A stretch of DNA of 5,605 bases from Clostridia bacterium (GTDB lineage Bacteria; Bacillota; Clostridia; UMGS1810): the NCBI GenBank assembly GCA_017549745.1, contig JAFYUA010000281.1, forward strand, positions 1-5,605. The letters are read 5' to 3'. Shown one piece after another: positions 5,401 to 5,605 of this stretch. A model generated the notes under the pieces. The model saw only the letters and a program-made list of their open reading frames with translations, was not told the origin of the DNA and ran no database searches. Every line of letters begins with the position of its first letter. Position 1 is the stretch's first letter. Position numbers and translations under genes: made by a program.

Positions 5401-5605
5401 AGAGTCTACAACGGAATCAGAATTGATGGTTATGGTGCAGCGCTTGAGCTCATCGGGTGGAATGGTAAATTTTGATACAGCCTCGATGGTTGTGACCACA
5501 TTTGCGCCACCTGCCAAAGCCGCAAGTGTGCGCAGACGGGATATCTCGGCAGTGTGGCTTGAAGCGTCTATGTTATAGAACACATAGTCTTTGTTTTTGA
5601 ACACA
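2401..5605 (-). CDS. mfd: Transcription-repair coupling factor Mfd, missing its N-terminus at the right edge
   Basis: Mfd is a cytoplasmic ATP-driven DNA translocase that pushes or removes RNA polymerase stalled at DNA damage and recruits UvrA for nucleotide excision repair. About 1,067 residues are visible; the family is usually 1,150-1,180, so roughly 75-110 N-terminal residues lie outside. Numbering from the GTG at 5604 (an internal Val, not the start): UvrB-like region to about 290, with GTFSIRGSIIDVFSP near 90-104; RNA polymerase interaction domain about 403-455 with KGDYVVHRTHGVGRYVG; helicase motor with Walker A GDVGYGKT at 554-561, Walker B DEEQ at 655-658, SATPIPRT at 681-688, motif VI QLRGRVGR at 824-831 and the translocation motif RGAGNLLGKEQHG at 879-891; and the C-terminal TRCF domain from about 925. 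All key residues are present and the frame is intact. It is the upstream gene of a likely operon with the foldase-like lipoprotein; its promoter is outside the window. Confidence 0.98.
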   Translation of the reverse strand, partial: VFKNKDYVFYNIDASSHTAEISRLRTLAALAGGANVVTTIEAVSKFTIPPDELKRCTITINSDSVVDSGVLANQLVAMGYQRTSSVEGEGTFSIRGSIIDVFSPCMSSPVRIDLFDDEVDSIRAFDPATQISVENISSCTIIPVREIVYDHDKAQEVAATIRRLKNENLIADAEKLEQNARFQSLDKYMPYFYDRIYTLFDYADGDTLVFIDEAKQLCERSKIFYGEHSETLTDLLGKGIFPRHKMSYMLDYGEVIAAAQAHTMVSVSSLSHSCPMFTPRALAGITAKSLNNYTGKTEFLFDDLKFWKKNGYRIILVINGEAKLKTVHSALQDEGIEASFASLSNALPEYGQIYLICGNLCKGFEYPTVKTVVISDGDTSKAAPRRKLSKTNSRDVIKSFEDLTKGDYVVHRTHGVGRYVGIAQLVVENVTKDYLKIKYNGSDILYVPTNQLDFLHKYTDGEGAKVKLNSLGGNQWHKTVERVKSSVAELAQDLIDLYAERSRLSGHVFAPDTPWQKEFEEKFIYDETDDQLRCISEVKADMEQGKCMDRLLCGDVGYGKTEVAMRAAFKCVMEGMQVAYLVPTTILARQHYNNFAARLGEYAMNVDMLSRFRTKKQQEKTLAGMRAGSVDVVIGTHRLLQKDVKFKNLGLLIVDEEQRFGVGHKERLKEIKKDVNVLTLSATPIPRTLNMAMVGIRDLSVLSEPPGDRYPVQTFVMEYNEAVVVNAIRREMERRGQVYYLYNRIDGIERAAARLQEALPDARIGIAHGRMSETQLEEIMMSLLDGEIDVLVCTTIIETGLDVSNVNTIIIENADCLGLSQLYQLRGRVGRSNRMAYAYLTYYPGKILDQVAHKRLQAIKEFTEFGSGFKIAMRDLEIRGAGNLLGKEQHGNMNLVGYDMYCMLLEQAVKEKKGETYRAPLEISVDISADSYIPSDYVEYEHQRIDLYKKIAAIDSEKDYYDIQAEFIDRFGDLPKCVINLIDISYIKSLCRICEISELVQKDNTVTFSFTDYASPEAVIGLISEYEKDMKFVGGAKSHLVYKFKGLPIDNIKIILQKLAKTIQEAQ

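Overview
The window looks like ordinary chromosomal DNA from a low-to-moderate GC Gram-positive bacterium, most likely a member of the Clostridia (Bacillota). The reasons are strong AGGAGG-type ribosome binding sites, very AT-rich intergenic DNA, TTGACA/TATAAT-type promoters, Gram-positive style signal and lipoprotein peptides, and a tRNA gene without an encoded CCA. I see no transposase, phage gene or CRISPR array. I cannot name the species.

Layout from left to right. (1) Positions 1-215, minus strand: the first 71 codons of carB, the large subunit of carbamoyl phosphate synthase, running off the left edge. (2) Positions 216-540: a 325-base gap that is not empty. On the minus strand it holds a near-consensus promoter with a palindrome over its -35 box, a ribosome binding site, a very short reading frame and a hairpin plus T-run terminator just upstream of carB. 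The short frame reads either as a 37-residue Cys-rich peptide or, if one C of a C5 run is skipped or absent, as a 46-residue hydrophobic peptide. (3) Positions 541-1374, minus strand: an exported or membrane-anchored permuted papain-fold (YiiX/NlpC-P60-like) protein with its own promoter. (4) Positions 1375-1538: a divergent promoter region serving that gene and the tRNA. (5) Positions 1539-1612, plus strand: elongator tRNA-Met (CAT). (6) Positions 1615-1649: a bidirectional terminator between the tRNA and the convergent lipoprotein gene. (7) Positions 1651-2364, minus strand: a lipoprotein resembling the chaperone part of SurA/PrsA-type foldases. (8) Positions 2401-5605, minus strand: mfd, the transcription-repair coupling factor, complete at its C-terminus and cut at its N-terminus by the right edge.

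mfd and the foldase-like lipoprotein are separated by 36 bases with no terminator, so they probably form an operon that ends at the shared terminator. The YiiX-like gene and the tRNA each have a recognisable promoter. carB is either read from a weak extended -10 site directly before it, or by read-through of the terminator upstream, which would make that terminator an attenuator.

Most of the window is conventional. The part most worth a second look is the 271-482 micro-locus: strong promoter, candidate operator, short peptide frame with a possible frameshift, and terminator, placed between an extracellular hydrolase-like gene and carB.
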